Of a stretch of DNA of 64,000 bases, positions 22,331-34,260 are shown one piece after another (the first letter of the stretch is position 1; each line of letters opens with the position of its first letter). The translations under genes were made by a program, and so were the position numbers. The stretch is from Rutidosis leptorrhynchoides (taxonomy: Eukaryota; Streptophyta; Magnoliopsida; Asterales; Asteraceae). The notes under the pieces were generated by a model, which was not told the origin of the DNA, did not search any database, and saw only the letters and a list, made by a program, of their open reading frames with translations. The stretch lies in contig NC_092334.1 in assembly GCF_046630445.1 (NCBI RefSeq), forward strand, positions 104,417,501 to 104,481,500, written 5' to 3'.

Positions 22331-24052
22331 TGTGACGATCGCTCCAAATCCATATGGATGAACACGTCATTCATCGATTTCATTGCGAGGTATTTGACCT
22401 TTATATGATACGTTTTGTAAACATTGCATTCTTTTAAAAAGGCACACCATAAATGAATATTTAAATGAAAGGTTTTCGACATCTGATGATTTCTACATAT
22501 AGTCAATCACTGTAAATAATAGTTTACAATAATACTTCCGTTGACAATGCAGTCAAAATAAGATACATGGTGATGATTTGGTGAATGCAACGTTTCCTTG
22601 AAAAATATGTCATGTAAGACTCCATGCACATAGCTTGTCTAACACATAAGCAAACAGCGGAAGACTTCTAGGAAACCTGAGAATAAACATGCTAACAAGT
22701 GTCAACACAAAGGTTGGTGAGTTCATAGTTTTATTGTTTCATATAATCTGTATATAAAGGTGGATCACAAGATTTCAGTTGTTTCATCCAGAAACATTTA
22801 TCAAAATATTCTACAAGATTGAGCACCCTGGTAACTAAACTTTAACGTATATATAATAAGTACCTCTGTTTTAACATACATGCAACCAACATGTACAATA
22901 CACGCAAACCAACGTGTATTAAACTCAAATAGCATACGTCTGTTTTATAGTTCAGGCTAGGGTTTCTATACCTGGAACAGACGGGGATGTCAAGCCATAT
23001 GGATCCATATACCACTACTCGCGCCCAACAGTTCTTATAACTGGCAGTTACTAGTTACCAAAGCTAAGGGATTTTCGGTTCAAACTCAGTGTAGAATTTA
23101 GTATGTACTTGTATCCATTGCGTTTAAAATAAAGTGCATGTATTCTCAGCCCAAAAATATATATTGCAAAAGCAATTAAAAGGGGAGCAAATGAAACTCA
23201 CCTTAGCAGCATATAAAGTCGTTCACCAAAATGTGATCGAAACTCGGATTACCAAATAATCGTAGATCTCAACCTAGAGAACATATGTTGGTCAATAAAT
23301 GTCTATCAATCTAGGTCAGGTTATAGTGTATCACAATCCTAATGCTCGAGATCGACATATGATAGTTACCCAAAGTCGTTTCAAAAAGTCAATTTTGACA
23401 ATAGTTCAACAAAACGAGACGTGCCTTATATAAGGATTCATTTACTCGGTTGGTAATTTTTAAAAGTTCACTTTATCAGTCTCGTAAACAAGTTGTTTAA
23501 ATCTTAATTGCAGATTCAAAAGCAATTTCAGTTAACGTCAATCATAATTCAGTTGATCATATCTTTTAATCCGTTCATCGAAACTATTCGATATCTAAAT
23601 GAAAAGTTATTGATTTTTTGCCAGCTTTCCAAAAACATGTATATCATATACCTTTTACTAGTAATATATGTATTTAATTAGTGATTCATTATAACCTGTT
23701 TAACGACGAAATTTAGCATACAAGCATATATAAATATATATACTCGAGCACTAGACATGGATACATAATTAATATATAAAAGATAAAATATGAGTGCTTA
23801 CGTATCAGTATTGAGATTCAATATTGTAGGAAAGTACGTAGAAGTAACGGAGATGATAAACACTAGGTTTGATTCACAAATGTACCCCCGAACATTACCC
23901 ATAACCTCTTTGGCAGTAACCCATAATTTCCTTAGCTCTATCCCGCTTGAAAACCATTTTGAAAGTGACACGCTCATAACCTCGTTGTAGTATTTTATGT
24001 ATAATACTAATTAATATTATTAATAATAATAAGATTAATAATAATATTAATC

Positions 24053-24113
<61 letters not shown>
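24053..24113. repeat. (TAA)n in element B left LTR
   Basis: Microsatellite; a longer allele lies at 30615-30680 in the right LTR. Confidence 0.95.
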
Positions 24114-24118
<5 letters not shown>

Positions 24119-24194
24119 ATAAATACGGAGTAATATATGATTAGAGAAGTGTGTGAAAACTGAGCAATTTATAGAACCTTTTCTGAAAAAGTAC

Positions 24195-24245
24195 CCCATG
24201 CGATAGCATGGGATTTGTGCTTCAAGGCCATGCGATCGCATGGCC
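24195..24245 (-). repeat. palindrome pair in element B left LTR
   Basis: CCCATGCGATAGCATGGG (one mutated centre base) and GGCCATGCGATCGCATGGCC, 14 bp apart. Confidence 0.9.
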
Positions 24246-25193
24246 CTCTGATCCAGCTCGCAAACTTTTAACTTTTTGTTTGTCGACATAATTTTATATA
24301 ATATATATAATATATTTAATTTATATAATTAATTATATATTATATTAAATTCACATGCATAGTTGACTTGTAATTTTTGTTCCGATAAGTCGTACCTCAT
24401 CACTCGACTTATGTCCCGGTTCCGGTTTTTCAAATGTCCTTTCGTACGCTGAGAAAACTTGTATTTTACATTTCGTGTCACGTACCTTTGTAAAAATATA
24501 GCCATAAATTATCCCTAAACTATACCACTCAAAGTATATCTTAAACTTTCGAGTATTTTGGTCATTTACTTCTATAAATCATCGTCTCGCTATTTGTTAA
24601 TATATATATAATAACAATTCGCTTTTATGACCAAGTTAATATTATATTTTATCGTATTGTTAAATATATATTTTCAATATTAATAAACACGTTTTAAAAT
24701 ACATATCGCAAGTTACTCATATATCTATTTCCAACAGTTAATATTCTTTATTATTGTATGTGTCCAAATTACGTTATTTAAACAAACACTTTACCATTTA
24801 TTCCAAATACCGTTAAGAATGGATGATTTCCCAAATCAACGTGAACCTCACAACAGAGACCCGTAATAATATCATAATCCTTAAGAGACTCATTAAATAT
24901 CTTTTAATTCAATCGTTTGGCATAATCTTTTAATTTCGTAGTTGAATATATATCAATCAGATAATCAAACCAATAAGTTTAATGCACAGTATCATTTACT
25001 TAACACTTTGTTACGTTTTCAAGTTATAGTATATGTATCTATTTACATATAATTGTTCGCGAATCATTGAGAACAATCGAAGGGTAATTGAATAATTCAA
25101 AATTTTGAGATTCAACTTCATAGACTTTGCTTATCGTGTCGGAAACTTTAAAGATTAAGTTTAAATTTGGTCAGAAATTTCCGGGTCATCACA

Positions 25194-25213
25194 GTACCTC
25201 CCTGTTAAAGAAA
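25194..25213 (-). other. polypurine tract of element B
   Basis: Minus-strand aacagggaggtac directly adjoins the left LTR. Elements E and F have aacgggtaggtac at the same site. Confidence 0.8.
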
Positions 25214-27970
25214 TTTCGTCCCGAAATTTGAGTGAGGTCGTCATGGCTACTAATAAAAATGTTTTCATGACGAATATGTGTTGATAAATAGAATTTTTAT
25301 CACCGTTAAATAATATGGATAAAACAATCCAATTACTCGAAGCGTATGAGAGAAGTTATCGTAAAAGAGTGAAATGAGGAAATAGAGATTCGTTTTTAAC
25401 TCTTGACGTAGTAATGATTGATTTCTGGAATTTAAGGAATAGAAAATCTTCATAATCTATATAAGATTTGATTCTTCGGAATTTGCGAAAATTAGGATTT
25501 TCTTTGATTAAATGCGTAATCTGCCTCGATTGCTATGTCTGATATTTTGCTATAAATTGACCTCTTCCGTTTCATTTATTTTCACCACTCCTATAATCTT
25601 CTTTCTTATTTCATACATCCCAATAGATTGTGAAAATGCTTAATCCAGTTCTGATTCTTGATATTTTCCTGGCTATCGTATCCTTCATTCTTCTTTTTTA
25701 TCTGCCACCAGAGGAAGTTATTTTCTTCTACTATTACCTTGGGGTTATAGTGTTTTTCATTCTCCCGTGTCTTTATATTGCTATACGCATTGATATACAC
25801 GGTTTGTAATTTCGGGGTTGTTTTAGGGCTTTATATTTTCCATTATATTTCGGAGCTTCATGCTTTCGTTTTCTCTTCCCGACTTTAAGTCAAGCGAATA
25901 ATGGTCCAGAATTCGTAGGTATGGATTTCGGAATGAAAATAGTTAATGTTCTAAGAAAGAAATTGAAATGACACGATTTTGATTTGTCAAATTACCAGAA
26001 TATCCGGAAAAGACCGAATCATCAAGAAATATATTTTCTTGATATATTTAGAGATTATATAGAATGAAAGAGTTATGTAACATGGTTTATGATGAGGGTG
26101 TGATCTGTGAACCTTTGTCACGTTTCATTTAGAAACTCAACATGACTTACTGTAATATAATCACGTTGATCAAGTGTCATTATATTATACTAACTCATGC
26201 TTCAGTTCTCAACATTACTTCAAAACATCCATTTTTTCGAATTTTTCATATTTTAGAAGCTAAAATAGTTTCTTTTATGATGTAACACAGATAGTGCGAA
26301 GAGGTAATGATTTCAGATAAGAATGGTTTCGAAAAATATCTTCAGAAATATGGAGGATATTTATAATGGGAGATACGATGATATCTTAGAATATTTAAGA
26401 TAAGATGATGATGAAAAATATTGTCCGCAAAGGTTTTAGAGTAAGGAGCAAGGTATTCGCTAATGATTTTAGCAGACACTGAATCATTTGGATTCTTTAA
26501 AGGTAGATTTAGTCTTTGTGATTTGTCCACAGCCTCCTTCATGGTCTGCTCAATCCGTTTTTCAATTCCAAACCTTCTCTTTTTCTCAGCTTTACCACCA
26601 TACTATTCTCTATCATCAAACTTTTGACTGTTAAAGTCGTTTACCGTTTTTGCTACTTCATCAGCATTGTTCCAATTTCAGAGAACTAGTTCATAGTTTG
26701 GGATGTTTTTCAGAAACTTCACATTCGGAGTAAATAAGTCTAGGAGATAGACATTATATGTTTATATATAACTGTTGTCATAGAAAATGCTGCGAGATTC
26801 AAAATACTGATTGCTAATTCCTGGTAGTTGGTATGGCAATTACCGTTATGAGATGTGGATGAGTACATGATAGGGTTTCAATGAGTATAAGGATTTTTCG
26901 GAAGGTCAAGGATTAATGAGGTTGTTGGTAAATTTACTGCTAATGTGGTGGAACATAAAAGGTTCCCCAGTAACAAAAACGTATATATCAAGGTTATAAT
27001 AAGACTAATCTGAAAAGTCGAAATTGACTGGTTGGAAGTGGGGTAAAACTGAATACTTTGAAAAAGAAATTGCAAGGTTATTTTCGGTAAAAACAACGCT
27101 AAAGGATCTTGCACAGTTTTGAAGTCAAAGTATATATTTGAAAGATGTAGAGATCTAAGAATGATGTCACCGGTTCAGAGTTATGACTTGGATTCTGATC
27201 CGTCAATATCAGAATATGTAATTGAATTTGTATGAAAACGATTGTATATCATTGTGAGTATTGTTAATAATTTTTGAATCAAAGTTAAGGAATGTACAGT
27301 GTAACATATTAATTGCGAACTTAAATATTTCCCGGGTATTACCTACCCGTTAAAGATTTCACAATTAATATTTTGTACAAAAGAATATTTATTACCGTCA
27401 TTATGAAAATATATGTATGTATATTTTCTTCAGATGTAACACAGATTTAACGAGTTAATATCATATTAACCTCATTTGATTTTCGGCTTGACTTAGAAAT
27501 GATTAATCTCTAAAACATTAAAGATTACATAATCTTTGCGGAGTATTTCGCTAATGTAATTGATACTTCATTATTTATTCTTATTCCTCGGTGAAGGATG
27601 TTGATGCTCGTGGAATTTTCGTGAACTTCATAAGATATAAATGATGTTTTCGAGTACATCGAAGATAAAAGTGTAAAATCAAACATGTAGTTGATTAATA
27701 CACTAAGTTCATTATGAAATTGAATTCATTGAGTTGAAACAGATATTGTAGTTAACAATGGTTAAGTCGTTAACGAAGGATGTATATCATAGCATATTAG
27801 TAATATGAATTAACCGAGTAGTACCTACTAGTTAAGATTCACACGTAATAGCTTAGTACGAAAAGATTTATTTTGATTTCAAAATTCATATATATTAAAT
27901 ATACATAAAATTTCTTCAGGGGAAATGAGTTAATACTTCATCGGTTATTGTTGCTGGTATTTCTTGGTAA
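25214..27970 (-). other. element B non-coding interior
   Basis: No conserved protein on either strand. Large parts match the interior of element E in the same sense orientation. For example, the block near 26130-26200 corresponds to 53176-53250, and the ttcccgggtattacctaccc-type block near 27330-27350 corresponds to 42830-42850. Confidence 0.75.
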
Positions 27971-28507
27971 CTACGGTGTGTATGACGTTGATGCTCGTGG
28001 GACAGATTGTGAAGTTGAGGTTTGCGATGCGGATGTTGTTGGTGGTGGTAATGGTACTGTTGGTGTTGTTGGTGGTGGTACTGTTGATGCCGGTGATGCT
28101 GCTGGTGCTTGTAACCTTTGCACCATATTCTCTAAAGCCATTACCCGAGCGCGAAGCTCGTTGACTTCCTCTACTACACCGGGATGATTGGCGGTTCGGA
28201 TGAGTGGATGAATAAGATCCAGAATTTGAGATACTCTGGAAATGAGAGAGAAAATGGTGTCTCGAACAGGTTCGCCGGTAAGTGCTTCAGGTTCTTCGCC
28301 AAGAAGGCAATGTGGTGGATGGAAGGGATCGCCTTCTTCTTGTCTCCAATAATTAAGTAGGCTATGAACCCATCCTCAATTCATCCAGAATAGGTGATTG
28401 CTGATTGGTTGATCCATTCCGGTTACACTGTCTTCGGAATTCAGGTGAATATCCATATCGGAATAGCTGTCGGAGTTTAAGGAATTTGAACTAGATACGG
28501 GATCCAT
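27971..28507 (-). pseudogene. gag-like small ORF of element B
   Basis: A 178-codon frame on the minus strand starting MDPVSSSNS at 28507 and ending at 27971, with a single internal stop (TGA near 28374, where the E copy has Trp). Blocks shared with the E copy include FW..WGWV, EEGDP, LTGEP(V/M)R(D/N)T(I/V)F, a coiled coil (VNELRARVMALENMVQRL) and a Pro/Thr/Ser-rich tail. I read it as the N-terminal part of a Gag that has lost the capsid and zinc-knuckle parts (inference). It lies just downstream of the PBS in sense orientation, where gag is expected. Confidence 0.65.
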
Positions 28508-28878
28508 CTTGTATAATTAGGGAGATGATTTTTGATATGAATCAGATTATAGAATTTAGTTTGGTATTCTTCAATACATAATTTACATATGTATATATAA
28601 TACCAAATTCCATAAATCACGGAGAAATTTTCGGAAGATGTCAGGAAAAGTTTACAGTAACAGATACGCTAAGATATAAATTTTTGTCTATACACTATTT
28701 ATGCAATAAATGCAGGAAAACGTGTCTAGACTTAAGAATGATAAGCATGTAATTTCCGACAAGAAATGATAAGCAAAACTTTTAATATGCAGACACGGTC
28801 GAAGTCCAGACTTACTGAAGCATCCTAACAACTATCAGTTAGACACACTCATGCAAGACCCGGTTCACTAGGACCAAT

Positions 28879-28890
28879 GCTCTGATACCA
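28879..28890 (-). other. primer binding site of element B (tRNA-iMet)
   Basis: Minus-strand TGGTATCAGAGC, two bases from the right LTR. Confidence 0.93.
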
Positions 28891-28892
28891 AC

Positions 28893-30614
28893 TGTGGCGA
28901 TCGCTCCAAATCCATATGGATGAACACGTCATTCATCGATTTCATTGCGAGGTATTTGACCTTTATATGATACGTTTTGTAAACATTGCATTCTTTTAAA
29001 AAGGCACACCATAAATTAATATTTAAATGAAAGGTTTTCGACATCTGATGATTTCTACATATAGTCAATCACTGTAAATAATAGTTTACAATAATACTTC
29101 CGTTGACAATGCAGTCAAAATAAGATACATGGTGATGATTTGGTGAATGCAACGTTTCCTTGAAAAATATGTCATGTAAGACTCCATGCACATAGCTTGT
29201 CTAACACATAAGCAAACAGCGGAAGACTTCTAGGAAACCTGAGAATAAACATGCTAACAAGTGTCAACACAAAGGTTGGTGAGTTCATAGTTTTATTGTT
29301 TCATATAATCTGTATATAAAGGTGGATCACAAGATTTCAGTTGTTTTATCCAGAAACGTTTATCAAAATATTCTACAAGATTGAGCACCCTGGTAACTAA
29401 ACTTTAACGTATATATAATAAGTACCTCTGTTTTAACATACATGCAACCAACATGTACAATACACGCAAACCAACGTGTATTAAACTCAAATAGCATACG
29501 TCTGTTTTATAGTTCAGGCTAGGGTTTCTATACCTGGAACAGACGGGGATGTCAAGCCCTATGGATCCATATACCACTACTCGCGCCCAACAGTTCTTAT
29601 AACTGGCAGTTACTAGTTACCAAAGCTAAGGGATTTTCGGTTCAAACTCAGTGTAGAATTTAGTATGTACTTGTATCCATTGCGTTTAAAATAAAGTGCA
29701 TGTATTCTCAGCCCAAAAATATATATTGCAAAAGCAATTAAAAAGGGAGCAAATGAAACTCACCTTAGCAGCATATAAAGTCGTTCACCAAAATGTGATC
29801 GAAACTCGGATTACCAAATAATCGTAGATCTCAACCTAGAGAACATATGTTGGTCAATAAATGTCTATCAATCTAGGTCAGGTCATAGTGTATCACAATC
29901 CTAATGCTCGAGATCGACATATGATAGTTATCCAAAGTCGTTTCAAAAAGTCAATTTTGACAATAGTTCAACAAAACGAGACGTGCCTTATATAAGGATT
30001 CATTTACTCGGTTGGTAATTTTTAAAAGTTCACTTTATCAGTCTCGTAAACAAGTTGTTTAAATCTTAATTGCAGATTCAAAAGCAATTTCAGTTAACGT
30101 CAATCATAATTCAGTTGATCATATCTTTTAATCCGTTCATTGAAACTATTCGATATCTAAATGAAAAGTTATTGATTTTTCGCCAGCTTTCTAAAAACAT
30201 GTATATCATATACCTTTTACTAGTAATATATGTATTTAATTAGTGATTCATTATAAACTGTTTAACGACGAAATTTAGCATTCAAGCATATATAAATATA
30301 TATACTCGAGCACTAGACATGGATACATAATTAATATATAAAAGATAAAATATGAGTGCTTACGTATCAGTATTGAGATTCAATATTGTAGGAAAGTACG
30401 TAGAAGTAACAGAGATGATAAACACTAGGTTTGATTCACAAATGTACCCCCGAACATTACCCATAACCTCCTTGGCAATAACCCATAATTTCCTTAGCTC
30501 TATCCCGCTTGAAAACCATTTTGAAAGTGACACGCTCATAACCTCGTTGTAGTATTTTATGTATAATACTAATTAATAATATTAATAATAATAAGATTAA
30601 TAATAATATTAATC

Positions 30615-30686
<72 letters not shown>

Positions 30687-31760
30687 ATAAATACGGAGTA
30701 ATATATGATTAGAGAAGTGTGTGAAAACTGAGCAATTTATAGAACCTTTTCTGAAAAAGTATCCCATGCGATCGCATGGGATTTGTGCTTCAAGGCCATG
30801 CGATCGCATGGCCCTCTGATCCAGCTCACAAACTTTTAACTTTTTGTTTGTCGACATAATTTTATATAATATATATAATATATTTAATTTATATAATTAA
30901 TTATATATTATATTAAATTCACATGCATAGTTGACTTGTAATTTTTGTTCCGATAAGTCGTACCTCATCACTCGACTTATGTCCCGGTTCCAGTTTTTCA
31001 AATGTCCTTTCGTACGCTGAGAAAACTTGTATTTTACATTTCGTGTCACGTACCTTTGTCAAAATATAGCCATAAATTATCCCTAAACTATACCACTCAA
31101 AGTATATCTTAAACTTTCGAGTATTTTGGTCATTTACTTCTATAAATCATCGTCTCACTATTTGTTAATATATATATAATAACAATTCGCTTTTATGACC
31201 AAGTTAATATTATATTTTATCGTATTGTTAAATATATATTTTCAATATTAATAAACACGTTTTAAAATACATATCGCAAGTTACTCATATATCTATTTCC
31301 AACAGTTAATATTCTTTATTATTGTATGTGTCCAAATTACGTTATTTAAACAAACACTTTACCATTTATTCCGAATACCGTTAAGAATGGATGATTTCCT
31401 AAATCAACGTGAACCTCACAACAGAGACCCGTAATAATATCATAATCCTTAAGAGACTCATTAAATATCTTTTAATTCAATCGTTTGGCATAATCTTTAA
31501 TTCCGTAGTTGAATATATATCAATCAGATAATCAAACCAATAAGTTTAATGCACAGTATCATTTACTTAACACTTTGTTACGTTTTCAAGTTATAGTATA
31601 TGTATCTATTTACATATAATTGTTCGCGAATCATTGAGAACAATCGAAGGGTAATTGAATAATTCAAAATTTTGAGATTCAACTTCATACACTTTGCTTA
31701 TCGTGTCGGAAACTTTAAAGATTAAGTTTAAATTTGATCAGAAATTTCCGGGTCATCACA
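28893..31760 (-). repeat. element B right (5') LTR
   Basis: Nearly identical to 22331-25193. Confidence 0.95.
30763..30813 (-). repeat. palindrome pair in element B right LTR
   Basis: CCCATGCGATCGCATGGG and GGCCATGCGATCGCATGGCC, both perfect. The left LTR copy has one centre base changed. Confidence 0.92.
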
Positions 31761-31765
31761 AAGAC
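31761..31765. repeat. element B TSD, right (aagac)
   Basis: Matches 22326-22330. Confidence 0.93.
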
Positions 31766-32228
31766 CAACCTCATTGATGCAATTAAATGGTTCTGGGAAA
31801 CGGGGGAAATTTCTAGGGGTTGTAATGCATCTATTGTAACTTTGATCCCAAAAAAGAAAGACGCGTTAGGATTGAGCGACTATAGACCTATAAGTTTATT
31901 CGGAAGCTACTATAAAATAGTTGCTAAAATCCTATCGAATCGTCTTAGAAAAGTTCTACCATCTCTTATGGGACTGGAACAAAGTGCGTTCCTCAAAGAT
32001 AGACTTATTCTTGATGGTATTCTAATCGCAAATGAAACAATTGAATTTCTTCGTTCTAACCAGAACAAAAGGTGTCATCTTCAAGGTTGACTTTGAAAAG
32101 GCGTTCGATAGCCTAAATTGGAAATTTTGTTAGACGTCATGAAATGCATGGGTTTCGGTGAAAGATGGAGGAAATGGATTTCAACGTGTCTTAGTTCGGC
32201 CTCAATATCCATTCTAGTTAATGGTGCT
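31766..32228 (+). pseudogene. LINE-2 ORF2, RT fragment after element B
   Basis: Continues in frame from 22330: LIPKKKDALGLSDYRPISL, EQSAFLKDR, then a frameshift near 32080 and KVDFEKAFDSL (catalytic motif A), a second frameshift near 32126, and ISILVNG at the end. Element D replaces everything after 32228. The YADD motif and the rest would lie beyond the window. Confidence 0.9.
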
Positions 32229-32461
32229 TGATGTGTGCGAGGTGTAGTACGAAATAGATTATATTTTACTACGAAATACTATTAAATACGATATAATTTT
32301 ACACAAGTTATTTATTTATTTATTGAATGGATATACCTAAACCTTGCTACAACACTTATAGGCAGTGTACCTAATCGTAGAGTAGTGTAGTTTTTAGTAT
32401 GTCCGGTTCGTTCCACAGGGAGCTGGCTAAGTTTAACGCTATATTTATTTTAAACTATATT

Positions 32462-32463
<2 letters not shown>

Positions 32464-32539
<76 letters not shown>
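32464..32539. repeat. (TA)n microsatellite in element D LTR
   Basis: Perfect AT dinucleotide run. Confidence 0.97.
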
Positions 32540-32541
<2 letters not shown>

Positions 32542-33701
32542 TAGTATTATTATTATTATTATAAAAGGAGGTTTTTAACGTTTAGTGACCGGTTTGTCGA
32601 TTTTATGTCTTAAGTCACAATTAAAACTTAATGTAAAATATTAAATATTAATACAACTTAATTTAAAGCGTAAAGTAAATGACCAAAAATAAAAGTGCGA
32701 TAATTAAAAGTGCGATAATTTAAAGTACGATAAATAAAATGACGAAAATTAAAATGACGGTAAATAAAAGTACGATGAGATATAAAATAAAGGAATTATG
32801 CTTATTTAAACTTCCGTAATCATGATGTTTGACGTGTTGATTTTAATTTATTACCATGGGTTAATTGTCCTTTGTCCTGGATTATTCGATATGTCCATCT
32901 GGTTTTGTCCATAATAGTCCATCAGTCATAATTATAAAGTGCGAGAGTCTTCGCCAAATTAACCTTATACCCGAAGTCAAATATTCCAACTAATTGGGGA
33001 TTCGAACTGTAACAAGGTCTTGATACTTTGTTTAATGAATACACCAGGTTATCAACTGCGTGTAATCCAATGTTTTAATACTTTGTTAACAATTACACCA
33101 ATTACCCTTGAATGTAATCCACCCCTGTTTTAATGAGTCCAGTGACAATTAATCCATCCCCGTGTCCGGTCAAATGAATAATTATTAGTATTTATAGATA
33201 TCCCGCCCACCGTACCCAGTCAAGCGTATGTGGTTATATATAAACACGTCAAATTATAAATCTCTATATTAAATCAACGAGATATCATTTAATTAATATA
33301 AATCACATTAATAGCCCATAGTTTAATTTCCACAAGTGTCGGTCTTTTGTCCAAACCCCAATTATGGTCCAAAGCCCAATAACCCCATCTTAATATTTAG
33401 TCAAACATCACGATTACTTCGGCTTAAATAAACATAATAATAACTTAGCTACGAGACATTAATTTAAAAAGGTTGAACATAACTTACAATGAGTATTAAT
33501 CGCGTAGTGTTACACGGACAGAAATTCGACTTACAAACTTAAAACATTCGCCACTATAACCTTATTATTATTAACTTAATTTTAAAATTATAATTATAAA
33601 ATAAATATATATATTTGAGAGAGAGTGATATCAGTAGGATATGGTGTACTCAAACTCGGCAGAAAACGTTCCAATTTATAGGACTTGGCCATGTACAGTA
33701 A

Positions 33702-33751
33702 GCCATGCGATCTCATGGAATTTAGGCATGCTGGCCATGCGATCGCATGCA
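33702..33751 (-). repeat. palindrome pair in element D LTR
   Basis: GCCATGCGATCTCATGG and GGCCATGCGATCGCATGC, the same core and about the same spacing as the pair in element B. Confidence 0.88.
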
Positions 33752-34221
33752 ACCAAATCCTGTTCCAGTTGATTCCAAAACGTGGGCTGCTGCGATATAT
33801 TTAATATATAATATAATATAATATAATTTTATATAATTATATATATATTATATTATATTCTTGTGCATAGTTGACTCATAATTTTAGGTCCGTTGCATCA
33901 CGCGTTGATAGTTGGTTCATGTCCCGGTTTCGGATTTTTGAACGTCCTTTCGTACGATTTAATATCTTGTACTTTGCGTTTTGCGGCTTGTACTCTTGTA
34001 ATTTGTAGACATTTCTCATCAATAAATTGAACCACTTGGATTGTACTTTGTACTTTTTAGCATTTTGGTCGTTTGCGTCTTCAAATCGTCGAATCCGTCC
34101 ATTTGTCTTCACCTTTTGATATTTAAACGAATATCACTTGTAAATAGAACAATTGCAACTAAAATCTTGTCTTTCTTGAAGGATAATGCTATGAAATATA
34201 TGTTCGTTTTTAGCATTATCA

Positions 34222-34260
34222 AATATTTCCACACTTGAGCGTTGCTTGTCCTCAAGCAAT
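34222..34260 (-). other. element D polypurine-tract region
   Basis: In sense orientation: GCTTGAGGACAAGCAACGC, CTCAAGTGTGGAAATATT, then the LTR TGATAATG. This motif is characteristic of Athila/Tat elements. Confidence 0.75.

Larger units (their letters stand above)
22331..25193 (-). repeat. element B left (3') LTR
   Basis: In sense orientation it runs TGTGATGACCCGG to CGATCGTCACA. It carries two GCGATCGC-type palindromes and a (TAA)n tract. Confidence 0.95.
22331..31760 (-). mobile_element. element B: non-autonomous LTR retrotransposon (LARD-type)
   Basis: 9430 bp with LTRs of 2863 (left) and 2868 bp (right) and TSD aagac. The PBS sits against the right LTR on the minus strand and the purine tract against the left one, so the element is read right to left. 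The 3.7-kb interior has no protease, RT, RNase H or integrase. Its only recognisable frame is a short gag-like ORF near the PBS. Enzymes must have come from an autonomous relative. The LTRs are nearly identical, indicating a young insertion relative to its host LINE-2. The interior matches element E. Confidence 0.94.
18380..32228 (+). mobile_element. LINE-2: L1-type LINE, interrupted twice, 3' end outside window
   Basis: A second RRM-type LINE in the same orientation as LINE-1 and clearly related, but diverged throughout, so not a duplicate. The left edge is approximate because the 3' end and TSD are not in the window. ORF1 (18478-20874) and ORF2 (from 20910) are present. Element B splits ORF2 after 22330; the reading resumes at 31766 in frame. 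Element D then replaces the rest of the RT from 32229. Multiple stops and frameshifts show the copy is dead. Confidence 0.93.
32229..34221 (-). repeat. element D 3' LTR
   Basis: 1993 bp; in sense orientation it begins TGATAATGC and ends CGCACACATCA. It contains a long (TA)n, palindromes and AT-rich filler. Confidence 0.85.
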
